This document shows, in pieces, positions 27,601 through 42,600 of a DNA stretch of 64,000 bases. Positions within the stretch are counted from its first letter, which is position 1, and each line of letters starts with the position of its first letter. The translations under genes were made by a program, and so were the position numbers. The stretch lies in the NCBI GenBank assembly GCA_002709385.1, contig PAQS01000010.1, positions 1 through 64,000 on the forward strand, read 5' to 3'. Under the pieces are notes generated by a model that did no database searches, had not been told where the DNA came from, and worked only from the letters and a program-made list of their open reading frames with translations. Source of the stretch: Waddliaceae bacterium (lineage in GTDB: Bacteria; Chlamydiota; Chlamydiia; Chlamydiales; GCA-2709385).

Positions 27601-30600
27601 TGCTGCTGGTGCATACGTATTTGAAGGTTTAGCTGACGGAGATTATATTGTAGAATTTATTCCTCTGGCTGGAGCCTCTTTTACCCTAGCTGATCAAGGA
27701 ATCTTCGATACACTAGATAGTGACGCTGATGTTACTACAGGAAGAAGCCCTGTCATTACTGTTGTAGCAGGACAGGTAGAAGATAGTATTGATGCTGGTA
27801 TCGCATCAGGTATCACTCTTGGTGACCGTGTTTGGGAAGATCAAGATTTTGATGGAATACAAGATTTTGCTGAATCTGGAATATCAGGTGTTACAGTAAA
27901 TCTATATGACTCTCTAGATAACTTCATTGCAACAACTGTTACAGACTCTGCAGGCCTTTACTCTTTCACTGGAATTGCTCCTGATGATTACTACTTAGAA
28001 TTTATTCTCACATCTGGTTTTGCTTTCACTACACAAGATGCAGGAGTTGATGATGCTGAAGATAGTGATGCTAATCGTACCACAGGCCGTACAGATGTTT
28101 TTAGCTTAGTTTCTGGACAAACCGATGATACTTGGGATGCTGGATTTGTGAATTCAGCCAACCTTGCTACGATTGAAGCTTTTGTTTGGAACGATCAAAA
28201 TTTTGATGGAATTCAAGACGTTGGAGAACTCGGAGTCTCTGGTGTTACAGTAAACTTGTTAGATGCGACTTCTACAGTAGTTGACACACTCGTTACAAAT
28301 GCAGCCGGTATTGTTACATTTACGAATCAAATTCCTGGAACTTATGAGCTAGAATTTGTTGAACCGGCAGGCTTTGTCTTCACAACAGCAAATGTTGGTT
28401 CAGATGAAACGATAGATAGTGATGCAAGCACTACATCTGGAAGAACAGGTACTTTTACAGTAAGTTCTGGGCAAACATTTACTGATTATGATGCTGGTCT
28501 TGTCGACAGCGCCAACCTTGGAAGTATTGGGGATTTTGTATTTGAAGATACTAATTTCAATGGTATCCAAGATGCTGGTGAAGATGGTATTGATGACGTT
28601 CTTTTTCGACTTTTTGACTCTACAGGAACGCAATCTTTTGGAGTTACTTTCTCCGACCCAACAGGAGCATACCTTTTTGATAACCTTTTACCAGGTGACT
28701 ACCTCATTGAGGTTACAGTTCCAACAGGTTTTTCTGTTTCTCCTCAGGATCAGGGTATTGATGATACAGTAGATTCTGATTTTGATAGTGTTACATTTCG
28801 TACAGATGTCATTACAGTATTACCAGGAGTTACTAACAACACTGTCGATTTAGGTCTAATAAATTCAAGTGATCTTGGATCGGTTGGTGAACTTGTATTT
28901 CTCGATGAAAATTTCAATGGACGATTTAACCCAGGCGAGGCTGTACTTAGTGGTGTTACAGTTAATCTTTACGACGGATTAAACAATCCTTTAGATACGA
29001 CAGTAACAGATTCTCAAGGACTTTACAGTTTTTCTAACTTAATTGCTGGTGATTACCAAGTTGAATTCATCTTACCAACAGGATTTTCATTTACCTTTAA
29101 AGACTATGTTGCAAGTGATAACTTTGATAGTGATGCCGATCAAACAACAGGTCGCTCAGATATTTTTACACTAGTTTTAGGTGAAAATAGAAATAATATC
29201 GATGCAGGATTGATTGATAATAATGATCTAGGAAGCATCAGTGACTTTGTATGGAGCGATACAAACTTTGATGGAATACAAGATATTGGCGAACTAGGAT
29301 TTAGTGGAGTCACTGTAAATCTTCTAAACAGCACAGGAACAACTACTTTTGATTCTACAACAACAGATGGTAGCGGACTCTATATTTTTAATAGTGTCAT
29401 TCCTGGAGACTATATCGTTGAATTCATTCTTCCCACAGGACAAGCATTTAGTCTAAGAGATGCTGGAGGCGATGATAGTTTAGATAGCGACCCTAATCGT
29501 ACAACAGGACGCACTGCTGTTATTACAATTACAGCCGGTGAAAATGACGATACTGTTGATGCTGGATTAATTGATGCCTCCGGACTTGGAAGTATCTCCG
29601 ATTTTGTATTTGAAGATACTAACTTCAACGGTATTCAAGATCTTGGAGAAGCAGGTATAGAAAATGTAACCGTTACTCTCTTAGACGGTTCTTTTGGTTT
29701 TATTTCTAGTACAACAACTGATTCTTTCGGATTATATAGTTTTAATAATCTTGTTCCTGGAAATTATCGCGTACAGTTTGATCTTCCTACTGGATATTCT
29801 TTCACAACACAAAATGTTGGTGCTGATGATACGGTAGATAGTGACCCCGATACGTCATTCGGAATTACAGACATTATTACTTTATCTGCATCTGAGAATA
29901 ATACAAGTGTTGATGCAGGAATGTTTTTAACTTCATCGCTTGGTAGTATTGGAAACTTTGTATGGCGAGATACCGATTTTGATGGAATACAAGATGCCGG
30001 AGAGCCTGGCTTATCTAACGTCATTGTTCGTCTACTTGATGATAGTTTAAATATTTTAGAGACAACAACAACGAACGCTTCTGGTCTTTATAGTTTCACT
30101 GATCTATTACCTGGCTCTTATTATGTGCAATTTACACTCCCTTCACTTACTGTATTTGGTCCACAAGATGCCGGCGGAGACGACACTTTAGATAGTGATG
30201 CTGATCCTAGTACAGGCCGTACAGCTCTTATCACACTCGCTGCTGGTGAAAATAATGATACTATCGATGTTTCTACTATTTCGGAATCAGACCTTGCCAG
30301 TATTAGTGACACAGCTTGGATTGATGCGAATTTCAATGGTATTTTTGATGCAGGTGAACTTGGTTTAGAACTTGTTACTGTCAATTTGTATGACAACACA
30401 CTTACATTAGTTGCTACAACGACTACCGATTCATCAGGAAATTATATTTTTGATGACTTGATTCCTGGAGACTACACTGTTGAATTTGTAGCACCAAGTG
30501 GGTTTGTCTTTACCTATCAAAACATGGGTGTTGATGATACTGTTGATAGCGACCCTGACCGTATTACAGGTTTTACAGATACAATTACACTAGGAGCAGC

Positions 30601-33600
30601 TGAGCAAAATCAAGATATTGATGCTGGGTTCATTGCAACAAGTGATCTTGCATCAATTGGTGATTTTGTATGGGAAGATTTGAACCAAGATGGCATTCAA
30701 GATATCGGCGAAAGTGGAATTGATACTGTTACAGTAAATCTTTACGACTCAAGCTTGGCACTTATTGATACTACACTCACTGATGCTCTGGGTGCTTACA
30801 GTTTTACAGATTTAATTCCTGATGATTACACTCTTGAATTTGTTCTTCCAAGTGGTTTTATTTTCACCCTACAAGATGTAGGTGCTGACGATACTGTTGA
30901 TAGTGACGCTGATCCTATCACTGGACAAACGACAACCATCACACTCACTGCTTCAGAAAATAATACAAGTGTCGATGCGGGGATGATTCAGGAAGCTAAC
31001 CTAGCTCGTATCGGTAACTTTGTTTGGAATGATCTAGATTTTGATGGAATACAAGATCTTGGAGAACCCGGTTTAGCTAATGTCACTGTAGAACTTTATG
31101 ACAATACAATGACTTTACTCGATACAACAGTTACTGATTCAAATGGTTTATACGAGTTTACCGGCTTATCTTCCGGTGATTATTCTGTACGCTTTATTGC
31201 ACCTAGTGGATTTGTCATCACCATGCAAGATTCAGGTGCTGATGATTCTATTGATAGTGATGCTGATCCTATTAGTGGTCAAACTGACCTATTTTCTCTA
31301 TCAGCAGGACAAAACCTAGACACTATTGATGCTGGAATGGTAAATGAAAGCACTCTAGCAACAATCGGTGACCGTGTTTGGGAAGATCAAAACTTTAATG
31401 GTCTCTTTGATGTAGGAGAAAATGGTGTCGCAGGGGTTACTGTTCAATTATTTGACAGCTCTCTAAACCTTCTTGATAGCACAAGTACTGATGCTTCTGG
31501 CTTATATTCTTTCACTAGCCTTATCCCTGATGATTACATTATTGGATTTATCTTACCTTCAGGATTCATCTTTACCAGCCAGGATATTGGTCCAGATGAT
31601 ACAATTGATAGTGATGCTGATCCAGTAAGCGGTCAAACAGCTGTGATTACTGTAGGAGCATCAGAATCTAACCTTAATGTAGATGCAGGTCTCCTTAGTC
31701 AAAGTAACCTAGCTTCTCTAGGTAACCTTGTTTTTAGCGATAATAATTTCAATGGTATTCAAGATAGCGGTGATACTGCACTCAGTGGAGTTACAGTTAA
31801 CTTACTTGATGCAGCAGATAATATTATCGATACTATTCTCACAAATTCTTCAGGACTCTATTTATTTGAAGACTTAATTCCTGGAGATTACAGAGTCGAA
31901 GTTGTGCTTCCTTCTGGGTTCTTATTTACCGCAAAAGATGTTGGTACAAACGATGCCATTGATTCCGATACAGATCAAGTGACTGGGCGAAGTGACCTCG
32001 TTACACTTGCTCCTGGAGAAGACAATCTTTCCGTAGACTCAGGTATGTTTGCTGAAAGTAGTCTTTCTGAAATTGGAGATTTTGTTTGGGAAGATCTTAA
32101 TTTCAATGGCATTCAAGATATCGGCGAAGCAGGTATTGCTGGAGTTACTGTAGAATTATTAGATCTTTCAGATGCTGTCGTAGCAAGTACAACAACAGAT
32201 GGAAGCGGTGCTTATAGCTTCACAGGAGTTATTCCTAACGACTACAAACTACGTTTTACAGCACCAACAGGCTTCCAATTCACTGCTCAAGATGCTGGCT
32301 CTGATGATAGTTTAGATAGTGATGCTGATGCTAGTGGTTTAACCGATCCTTTCACTCTAGGTCTTTCAACTGTTGATAATTCACGAGATGCTGGATTGAT
32401 TCAAACAGCTTCTCTTGCTTCTGTTGGAGACTTTGTATGGAATGACTTAGATGTAGATGGCATACAAGATCCAGGTGAACCTGGGGTTTCTGGGGTTACT
32501 GTCAATCTCTACGATGCATTAAATAACCTCATCGATACAACTCTAACAGGAGTCTCTGGTGACTACAATTTCACAGGGTTAATTCCAGGAGACTACCAAA
32601 TTGAAGTGATTGCTCCTACAGGATTCAATATTGGTTTTAAAGACCAAGGTGTAGACGATACCGTTGATAGCGATATTGACCCTATTTCTATGCGATCTGA
32701 TGTATTCACTTTATCAACTGGAGAAAACAATACAACAATCGATGCAGCTTTAGTTGCTGATAGTTCATTAGCTTCTGTTGGAGATTTTGTTTGGATTGAT
32801 CTCGACCACGATGGTATTCAAGATCCAGGTGAACCTGGTGCTAACAATATTACAGTCAATTTATTAGATAACAGTAGCACCATAATAGACACAACCGTCA
32901 CGGATTCTAATGGATTTTATGAGTTTGTAGGCCTTACTCCTGCTAACTACCGTATCGAATTTGTACTTCCTTTAGGCTTTTTGTTTACGCCACAGGATCA
33001 AGGTGCAGATGATACTCTTGATAGTGATGCTGATGAAATCACTGGACAAACTGCTCTTTTCACACTTGCTCCTGGAGAAAATAATGATACTGTAGATGCC
33101 GGTATCATCAATCAAGCCAACCTTGGAAGCATTGGTGACTTTGTTTTTGAGGATAGCAACTTCAATGGTATCCAAGATTCTGGAGAAAGCGGCTTTGCAG
33201 GAATGACCGTCAACTTACTTGACGCAAGCCTTTCTATCATCGATACAACAACGACAGATGCTTCTGGTTTATATAGTTTTGGCGATCTACTTGCCGGTGA
33301 TTATACAGTAGAATTTGTTCTCCCAACTGGTTTCATTTTTACTAATCAGGACAGTGGTGCAAATGACAATATTGATAGTGATGCTGATGAAACTACTGGA
33401 CGAAGCCCTGTAATTACTCTAGCTCCAAACCAAGATAATAATAGCGTTGATGCTGGTATAGTCGATATCTCATCTTTCGGTTCTATTGGAAACTTCGTTT
33501 TTGAAGATCAAAATTTTAACGGCGTATTTGATGGTGGAGAAAGCGGCATTGATGGAGTCGTTGTTCGCCTATTTGATGCCAATACTCTATTACAAGTTGA

Positions 33601-36600
33601 TATAACAAGCACTTCTGGTGGCGGACTTTATAGCTTTGATGACTTAACTCCTGGTGAGTACTTTGTTCGCTTTGAAGCTCCATCTGGTTTTGGATTTACT
33701 CTACAAGATCAAGGTGGCGATGATACACTTGATAGTGATGCAAATCAAATTAGTGGTGAAACAGCTACCATCACCCTCCTTAGTGGGCAAAATAATACAA
33801 CAATTGATGCTGGTTTAGTAGATAATGCAGACTTAGCTTCAATTGGGAATTTTGTGTGGGACGATGCGAATGCCAATGGTATTCAAGATTTGGGAGAAGT
33901 AGGAATTTCTGGCGTAACCGTCAACCTACTTGATAGTAGTCTCAATCTTCTAGATTCAACTGTTACAGATGCTTCAGGACTCTATACTTTTACAGATATA
34001 TTCCCAGGAAGCTATGTTGTTGAATTCATTCTCCCCACAAACTACTTCTTTACCACTCAAGATGTAGGTGCGGATGATACCATCGACAGTGATCCAAACA
34101 GCAGCACTGGACAAAGCAGTATTATCACTCTAAGTGCTGGTGAAAATAATGACACTATTGATGCTGGTATGACTCTAGGTGCAATCATTGGAGACTTCGT
34201 ATGGAACGATCTCAATATGAATGGCATTCAAGATCTAGGTGAAAGCGGATTAGAAAATGTCGCAGTAAACTTACTTGATAGTGCAGATAATGTTGTTGAC
34301 AGCACGATTACTAACGCAAGCGGATTTTATCAATTTACAGGAGTTGCTTCTGGAGACTACCGTGTAGAGTTTATCCCACTTGCTGGCTTCACTTTTACAC
34401 TACAAAATCAAGGTGCCAATGATAATATTGATAGCGATGCCGATGTAACAAGTGGCCGTACAGCGATTCAAACATTCACAGCAGGATCTGTCACTGATAA
34501 TATCGATGCTGGTTTAGTTGCTGACTTTACTTCAAGTGTCATCTCTGATTTTGTATGGCAAGATCTGGACTCCGATGGAATTCAAGATGCTGGTGAACCA
34601 GGAGTTTCAGGTGTTACAGTAAACCTATTTGATGGATCTGGAACACTTATCTCTACAACAACAACAAATAGTGCTGGCCTATATAATTTCACCGGAACCG
34701 TTCCTGGAACATACTACGTTCAATTTGTCGCCCCTCTCGGATTTGGTTTTACCTCCCAAGATATCGGCTCTGATGATGGTGTAGATAGTGATGCAAACAT
34801 CACAACAGGAAATACAGATCTTTTCACTCTAAGTAGCAACGAACAAATTTTTGATATTGATGCTGGTATTGTTGGTCCTGCTTCCTTAACCAATATCGGA
34901 AATTTTGTATTTGAAGACCTCAATTATGATGGTATTCAAGACGCAGGCGAAAATGGTTTAGGAAATGTTATTGTTAACCTTTACCGCTCAGATGATACGT
35001 TCATTGATAGTACAATCACCGATGCTTCAGGAAATTACTTGTTTAGCAATATTCCGGCTGGGTCTTACTACGCTGAATTTATTCTTCCAAGTGGCCTAAC
35101 CTTTACTCTGCAAGATCAAGGCGCAGATGATAGTTTAGATAGTGATGTAAACCCTGTAAATGGACGTACAGCAATTATCACTCTTGCTCCAGGTGCAACA
35201 AATCTTGATCTAGATGCTGGTGCCTTTGTACCTGCTACTTTCGGTGACAAAGTATTCCGAGATAGTAATTTCAATGGAGTATTTGACTCCGGAGAAGCCG
35301 GTATCGCTAATGTTACTGTTGAACTTTTAGATAGCTCATCATCTGTTGTCGCAAGTACCCTCACAGATGCAAATGGTGATTACTTATTCAATACAGTTAT
35401 TCCTGGTGACTACACCATTCGCTTTGTAAAACCAACAGGGTTTGCATTTACTTTCCAAGATACTGGTGTTGATGATGCAATTGACAGTGATGCTGATAGA
35501 GAAACAGGAGAAACTGAAGAAGTCACTGTTGTTGCTGGGCAAAACGTACTGAATTTAGATGCAGGACTGATTCCTAGTGCCGACTTAGCTGAAATCGGAA
35601 ATTTTGTCTTTAATGATTTCAATTTCAATGGAATACAAGATGTTGGTGAAGATGGTGTTGAAGGTGTTGTCATTAACCTATATGACTTCAATAGCAACCT
35701 CTTCCTCACAACAACAAGTGATGCAAGTGGGTTCTATGCTTTCCCTGAACTACCTCCTGGAAGCTATACTTTAGAAGCGATTTTACCAAGCGGATTCCAA
35801 TTTGCTCCAAAAGATGTAGGATCTGACGATCTCATTGATAGTGATGTAGATACTATTTCTGGTCAAAGTGATTTAATTACTTTAAGCCCTGGACTTACCA
35901 ACAATAGTATAGATATAGGCTTACAAGCCCTTACTACAATTGGTGACTTTGTATGGGAAGATCTTAATTTAAACGGTATCCAAGACCCTGGTGAATCAGG
36001 TATTGATGGAGTTACTGTAAACTTACTTGATGCTGGAATGGCAATTGTTGATACAACAACAACTGCCGGTGGACTCTATAGCTTTGTAGATATTCTTCCT
36101 GGCGACTACCACATACAGTATATTCTACCTTCGGGCTACCTCTTTGTACCAAAAAATGTTGGTTCTGATCAAAGCATAGATAGTGATGCAAATGTAGGTA
36201 CAGGTATTACCGATCTATTCACAGCAGATCCTGGAGAAATTGACCTTGATCGTGATGCTGGTATGTACCGACCAGGTACAATTGGCGATTTTGTGTGGGA
36301 AGATTTGAATGCTGACGGTATTCAAGATCCAGGAGAGGTTGGAGTTGGAGGAATCACCGTTAGACTCTACGATTCCTTAAATCAATTAGTACAAACAGAT
36401 ATTACTGATTCCTCAGGTTTGTATACTTTCAGTAATGTTGATCCAGGCTTTTATCAAGTAGAGGTAGAACTTGCAACAGGATACTTCTACTCCCCTGCTC
36501 TTCAAGGAGCAGACTCTGACCTTGATAGTGATATCGATCAAGTAAGTGGACGCTCAGCTACATTTGAAATTCAATCTGGCGATGCAATCACAAATATCGA

Positions 36601-39600
36601 TTCAGGTATTTACCAAAGAGGCAGCATCAGTGACTTTGTGTGGAATGACACAAACTTTAATGGTATTCAAGATGCTGGCGAACTCGGAATGGCAAATGTT
36701 ACTGTGAACCTTTACGACTCGATTAACGCTCTTGTTGGTACAGAAACTACAGATGCCTTAGGAAACTATCTTTTTGAAGATTTACGTCCAGGTGACTATC
36801 GACTCGAAGTCATTTTACCAAGCGGATTTTCTTTCACTCTACAAGACAATGCAGGTGATGACCTTACAGATAGTGATATTGACCCGAATACAGGAAGCGT
36901 GGATATCACCTTAAATTCAGGGGCCAATGAAACATTCTGGGATGCTGGACTTGTCGATAACAGTCTTTTAGCTACAGTCGGCGATTTTGTATGGAATGAT
37001 TTGAATCAAAATGGAATTCAAGATGCCGGTGAGCCAGGAATAGAAGGAATTACAGTAGAACTTTTTGATGATATTGATGCCCTCATCGCAAGTACAACAA
37101 CTGATGCTAATGGATTTTATTCATTCACCAATATCATTCCAAATGACTACTACATTAAAGTAAGTCCAGGAACTGGCTTTATCTTTACAACGCAAGATGC
37201 TGGTGGGGATGATTCTCTTGATAGTGACTTTAATACTGTTACAGGCCGAACAGATCCGTTTACACTCTCTACATCTCAAGTCGATAACTCTAGAGATGCA
37301 GGCCTTATACAAGTGGGATCCATCGGTGACTTTGTTTGGGAAGATTTAAATTTCGATGGAATCCAGCAAGGTAATGAATCCGGAGTAGCTGGTCTCACAG
37401 TAAATCTATATGACGAGTTTAGTAACTTACTTGATACAACAATTACAGATGGCAATGGACTCTATCTATTTGAAAATCTCGCCTCTGCTTCCTACTTCGT
37501 AGAATTTATGCTTCCAGGAGGTTTCCTCTTTACACATAAAAATGCTGGAAGTGATGTTGAATTAGATAGTGATGCTGATCAGACAACAGGACAAACAGAT
37601 CTTTTCTTTTTAGCTCCTGGAGAAGAACGCACAAGCTCCGATGCTGGTATTTATCAACTTGCATCTATTTCCAATTTTGTTTGGAACGATCTAGATTTTA
37701 ATGGAATCCAAGATCCTGGTGAAGCTGGATTCTCAGGAGTGAATGTCCGTCTTCTTGACGTTAGCCTCAACGTCATCGACACTGATGTAACAAACAGCAG
37801 TGGCTTTTATTCCTTTTCAAACCTTAATCCAGGAAACTACTACGTTGAATTCGAGCTACCAAGTGGATTCTCTTTCACAAAACAAAATATTGGTTCAAAT
37901 GACAACGTAGATAGTGATGCAAATCAAACTACTGGTCGTACCCTACTTATTCCATTAAACTCAGGCGATGCCAACGATACAATTGACGCAGGTATCTTAG
38001 AGCTTGGAAGTATTTCTGACTTTGTTTTTGAAGATACAAATGCAAACGGTTTACAAGATCCTGGAGAACTTGGAATTTCTGGTATTACCGTTAATCTTCT
38101 TGATTCCTCTGAAACATTGATTAGTACGACTGCTACAGATACAAATGGCTTTTACATCTTCAATGATCTTGGAGCTGGAGATTATATTGTTGAATTTGTG
38201 GCTCCTTCAGGATTTGCTCTCACATTAGCAAATGTTGGGGCTGATGATAGCATCGATAGTGATCCTTCACAAACAACAGGAAGAACTCCTCTAATCACCT
38301 TACTTCCTGGTGAAGATAACAATACTGTGGATGCTGGTATGACCATTGTATCCAGTACAACAGGAACAATAGGAAATTTTGTTTGGAATGATGTCAATTT
38401 CAACGGTATACAAGATGCCGGTGAAACTGGAATCGCAGGTATAGGTGTACAACTTTACACTTCTGGTGGAACTTTTGTTGCTTCTACAAGTACTAATGCT
38501 GGTGGATTTTATAGCTTCAATGCCGTAAATCCTGGTGACTACTTTGTTGAATTCATTAAACCAGCGGGACTCACCTTCTCTCCACAAGATGTTGGTTCTG
38601 ATGATACAGTTGATAGTGATGCTAATCCGACTACAGGTCAAACAGCTGTTTTCACTGTTAACGCTGGAGATCTCATCGATACAATCGATGCTGGTATGTA
38701 CAGTATAGGACCTATTGCATTAGGTTCTCTTAGTGACACAGTATGGGAAGATAGCAACCTAAACGGAATACAAGATGCTGGAGAATTAGGGATTGCAGAC
38801 GCGAGAGTAAATCTATTCGATAATGCAAACAACCTCATCGATAGCCAACTAACTGATGCAAACGGTAACTATTTATTCGATAATTTAAGTGCCGGAAACT
38901 ACCGTATTCAATTCCTTGCTCCAGGAACTGGAGATGGTTTTGTCTATACAGCAGCAAATGTTGGTGCTGACGATACTATCGATAGCGATGCTGATGAAAC
39001 AACTGGTCTTACTTCCCTCATCGCTTTAGCTGCAGGAGAAAATAACGATACTTGGGATGCTGGATTTTTCCGTACTGTTAGTATTGGCGACCGGGTTTGG
39101 GAAGATTTAAATTATAACGGTATTCAAGATGCTGGGGAACCAGGATTAGCTACAGTTACTGTACTTCTCTATGATTCTGCAGATAATGTGATTGACTCCA
39201 CAATTACTAATCCAAACGGCATCTACTCTTTCGAAGACCTTACTCCAGGCTTATATCGTATCGGGTTCTTGTTACCAACAGATCATTTCTTTACTCTGCA
39301 AGATCAAGGTGGCGATGACAGCATTGATAGTGATGCTGATGAAGTCACAGGGTTAACAGATCAATTCCTGCTTGAATCAGGACAAGAAGACAATTTAGAT
39401 CTTGATGCCGGACTCTATCGTCCAGTTAGCATCGGCGACTATGTTTGGGAAGATGCAAACTATAATGGTATTCAAGATAATGGCGAAGTAGGGATAGCAA
39501 ATGCCATAGTAACACTATTCGACGGCAGCGGAAACATTGTCGCTACAGACATTACAGATTCCGCAGGATTTTACCAATTTGAAGATTTAACTCCAGGAAC

Positions 39601-42600
39601 CTACTCTCTTGGTTTCACTCTTCCTTCTGGATATCTATTTACACTACAAAACCAAGGTTCAAACGATAACGTAGATAGTGATGCTGATCCTCTTACTGGT
39701 TTAACCACAGAAATGTTCTTCTTATCAGGAGCTGAAGAATCTGGATGGGATGCAGGTGCATATCGCCCCGTTAGCATCGGCGACTATGTTTGGGAAGATC
39801 TAAACTATAATGGTATTCAAGACGCAAATGAAATTGGACTTTCTGGAGTTAGTGTTGAGCTCTACGATGGAACAAATACTCTTATCGCAACAACTGCAAC
39901 AGATGTAACGGGCTTCTATCAATTTACTGGACTTACTCCAGGTGAATACCACATCGAAGTCATCGCTCCTTCTGGCTTTTTCTTTACACAACAAATGCTT
40001 GGATCCGATGCAAGCATTGATAGTGATGTAAATGAAAGTACAGGAATTAGCCCAAGTCAATTCTTCTTCTCTGGAGATGAAATTGATACGATTGATGCCG
40101 GCCTTTACCAAACTGCTTCTGTTGGCGACTTTGTTTGGGAAGATTTAAATGTTAACGGCATTCAAGACCCAGGTGAAATTGGAATTGAAGATGTTGTTGT
40201 ACAACTACTTGATGCATCAGATAATGTACTGGAAACAGTTCTTACAGATGCCAATGGCATGTACTTCTTTGATGAGCTTCTTCCAGGAGACTACCGTATC
40301 CTATTCCAAGCTACACCAGGTCTTCTTTTCCATACTCTACAAGACCAAGGTAGTGATGATAGCGTTGATAGTGATGCTGATGCAACAAGTGGAAGAAGTC
40401 ACCTTTTCTCATTAATTTCTGGAGAAAGCAATACAAGTGTTGATGCTGGATTTTACCAACTCGGATCCATTGGAGACTTCGTTTTTGAAGATATTAACTT
40501 CAATGGAATTCAAGATCTAAGTGATCCTGGTATTGAAAATGTAACTGTAAATCTCTACGACTCTGCAAACAATCTCATTGATACAACAGTTACAAATGCT
40601 GTAGGTTTCTATTTCTTTGATGATTTATTACCTGGTGACTATCACCTTGAATTCATCACTCCAACAGATTACTTCATCACATTCCAAGATCAAGGCTCTG
40701 ATGATTCTTTAGATAGTGATGCTGACATGATTACAGGAATCACAGATGATAAATTCCTTCTCTCTGGAACCTTTGACGATACTAGAGATGCAGGAATGTA
40801 TCAGCTGGTTTCCATCGGAAACTTTGTCTGGGAAGATATCAACTTTAATGGCATCCAAGATCTTGGAGAGCCTGGAGTTGCTGATGTTCTTGTGAATCTC
40901 TATACAAGCACAAATACACTCGTTGCAAGCACAACAACAAATGCTTCTGGTTTTTATCTTTTTGAAGATTTACTACCTGGTGAATATTTTGTAGAGTTTG
41001 CTACACCATCTGGATACTTTTTCACTCATCAAGATCAAGGCTCTGATGATCTTTTTGATAGTGATGCTGATCAAGTTACTGGTCGCACAGGAAGCCTATT
41101 TGTAAGCTCTGGTGAGCAAAATACAAGCTTTGATGCTGGTATGTACCAGAACGCTTCTATTGGTGATTTTATATGGGATGACCTGAACTACAATGGTATT
41201 CAAGATCCAGGTGAACTGGGTATTGAAAATGTCATTGTTCACCTTTACGACTCAACAGATCAGTTGATTCAAAGCACTTCAACAGATGCGTCTGGTTTCT
41301 ATTTATTCACAGAAGTGACTCCAGGAAACTACTATATACAAGTTGAAACTCCTGTAGATCATTTCATTACTCTACAAAATCAAGGTGCAGATGACAGTGT
41401 AGATAGTGATATTGCTGACCCAAGTGGAAAAAGCGACCTTACCTTCCTTGAGTCTGCTGAAGTTGATTTAAACTGGGATGCTGGTTTCTACAAGCTTGGA
41501 TCTATTGGTGATTTTGTTTGGGAAGATATTAACTTTAACGGAATACAAGATGCTGGTGAACCAGGAATTGAAAACATTACTGTTCGCCTACTCGACTCAA
41601 GTAACAATATTTTAGCATTCACAACAACGGATGCAGCAGGGTTCTATCAGTTCCAAGACCTCGTTCCTGGTTCTTATCGTCTTGAATTCCTTTTCCCTCT
41701 TTCTCTTACTCCTACACACCAAGATGCAGGATCTGATGATACCGTAGATAGTGATGTAGACGAATTTACAGTATTAACTGCTGTAACATTTGTCGAATCC
41801 GGCGAACATGATACAAGTATCGATGCCGGTGGATATGAAACAGCTTCTATTGGGGATAAAGTTTGGGAAGACTTGAACTACAATGGTATTCAAGATCCAG
41901 GTGAACCAGGTGTGGCAGGAGTCTTTGTACGTTTACTTGATGATACAAATACACTCATAGATACAGTTGTTACTCTCGCGAATGGAGCATACCTATTTGA
42001 AGATCTTGCTCCAGGAACCTATCATATTGAATACATTCTACCTAGCCAGTTCTTCTTCACGCTACAAGATCAAGGTAGCGATGATACAGTAGATAGTGAT
42101 ACGGATCCTGTAACAGGAACAAGCCCAGATATTACAGTTGGATCTGGTGAAGATAACTTAACTGTTGACTCTGGTGTTTACCGCTTAGCTAGCATCAGTG
42201 ATTATGTATGGGAAGATCTGAACTACAATGGTATTCAAGATCCAGGTGAGCAAGGCATTGAAGGTGTCATAGTAAACTTATTTGATGGAAACTCGAATTT
42301 CATCACAAGTACCCTCACAGATGTAAATGGTCTTTATCTCTTTGATGCATTAAACCCAGGTGATTATCAAGTTGCTTTTGTTTTACCAAGTGACTTCTTG
42401 TTCACTCAAGAAGATATGGGTAGCGACGATGCAATAGATAGTGATGCTGATCCATTAAGTGGTCTATCTCCTGTCATTACCCTTAGCAGTAACGAACAAA
42501 ACAATACAGTTGACGCTGGTATGTACCAGTATGCTTCTATCGCCGATTTTGTATGGGAAGATACCAACTACAATGGCGTACAGGATATTGATGAAGTCGG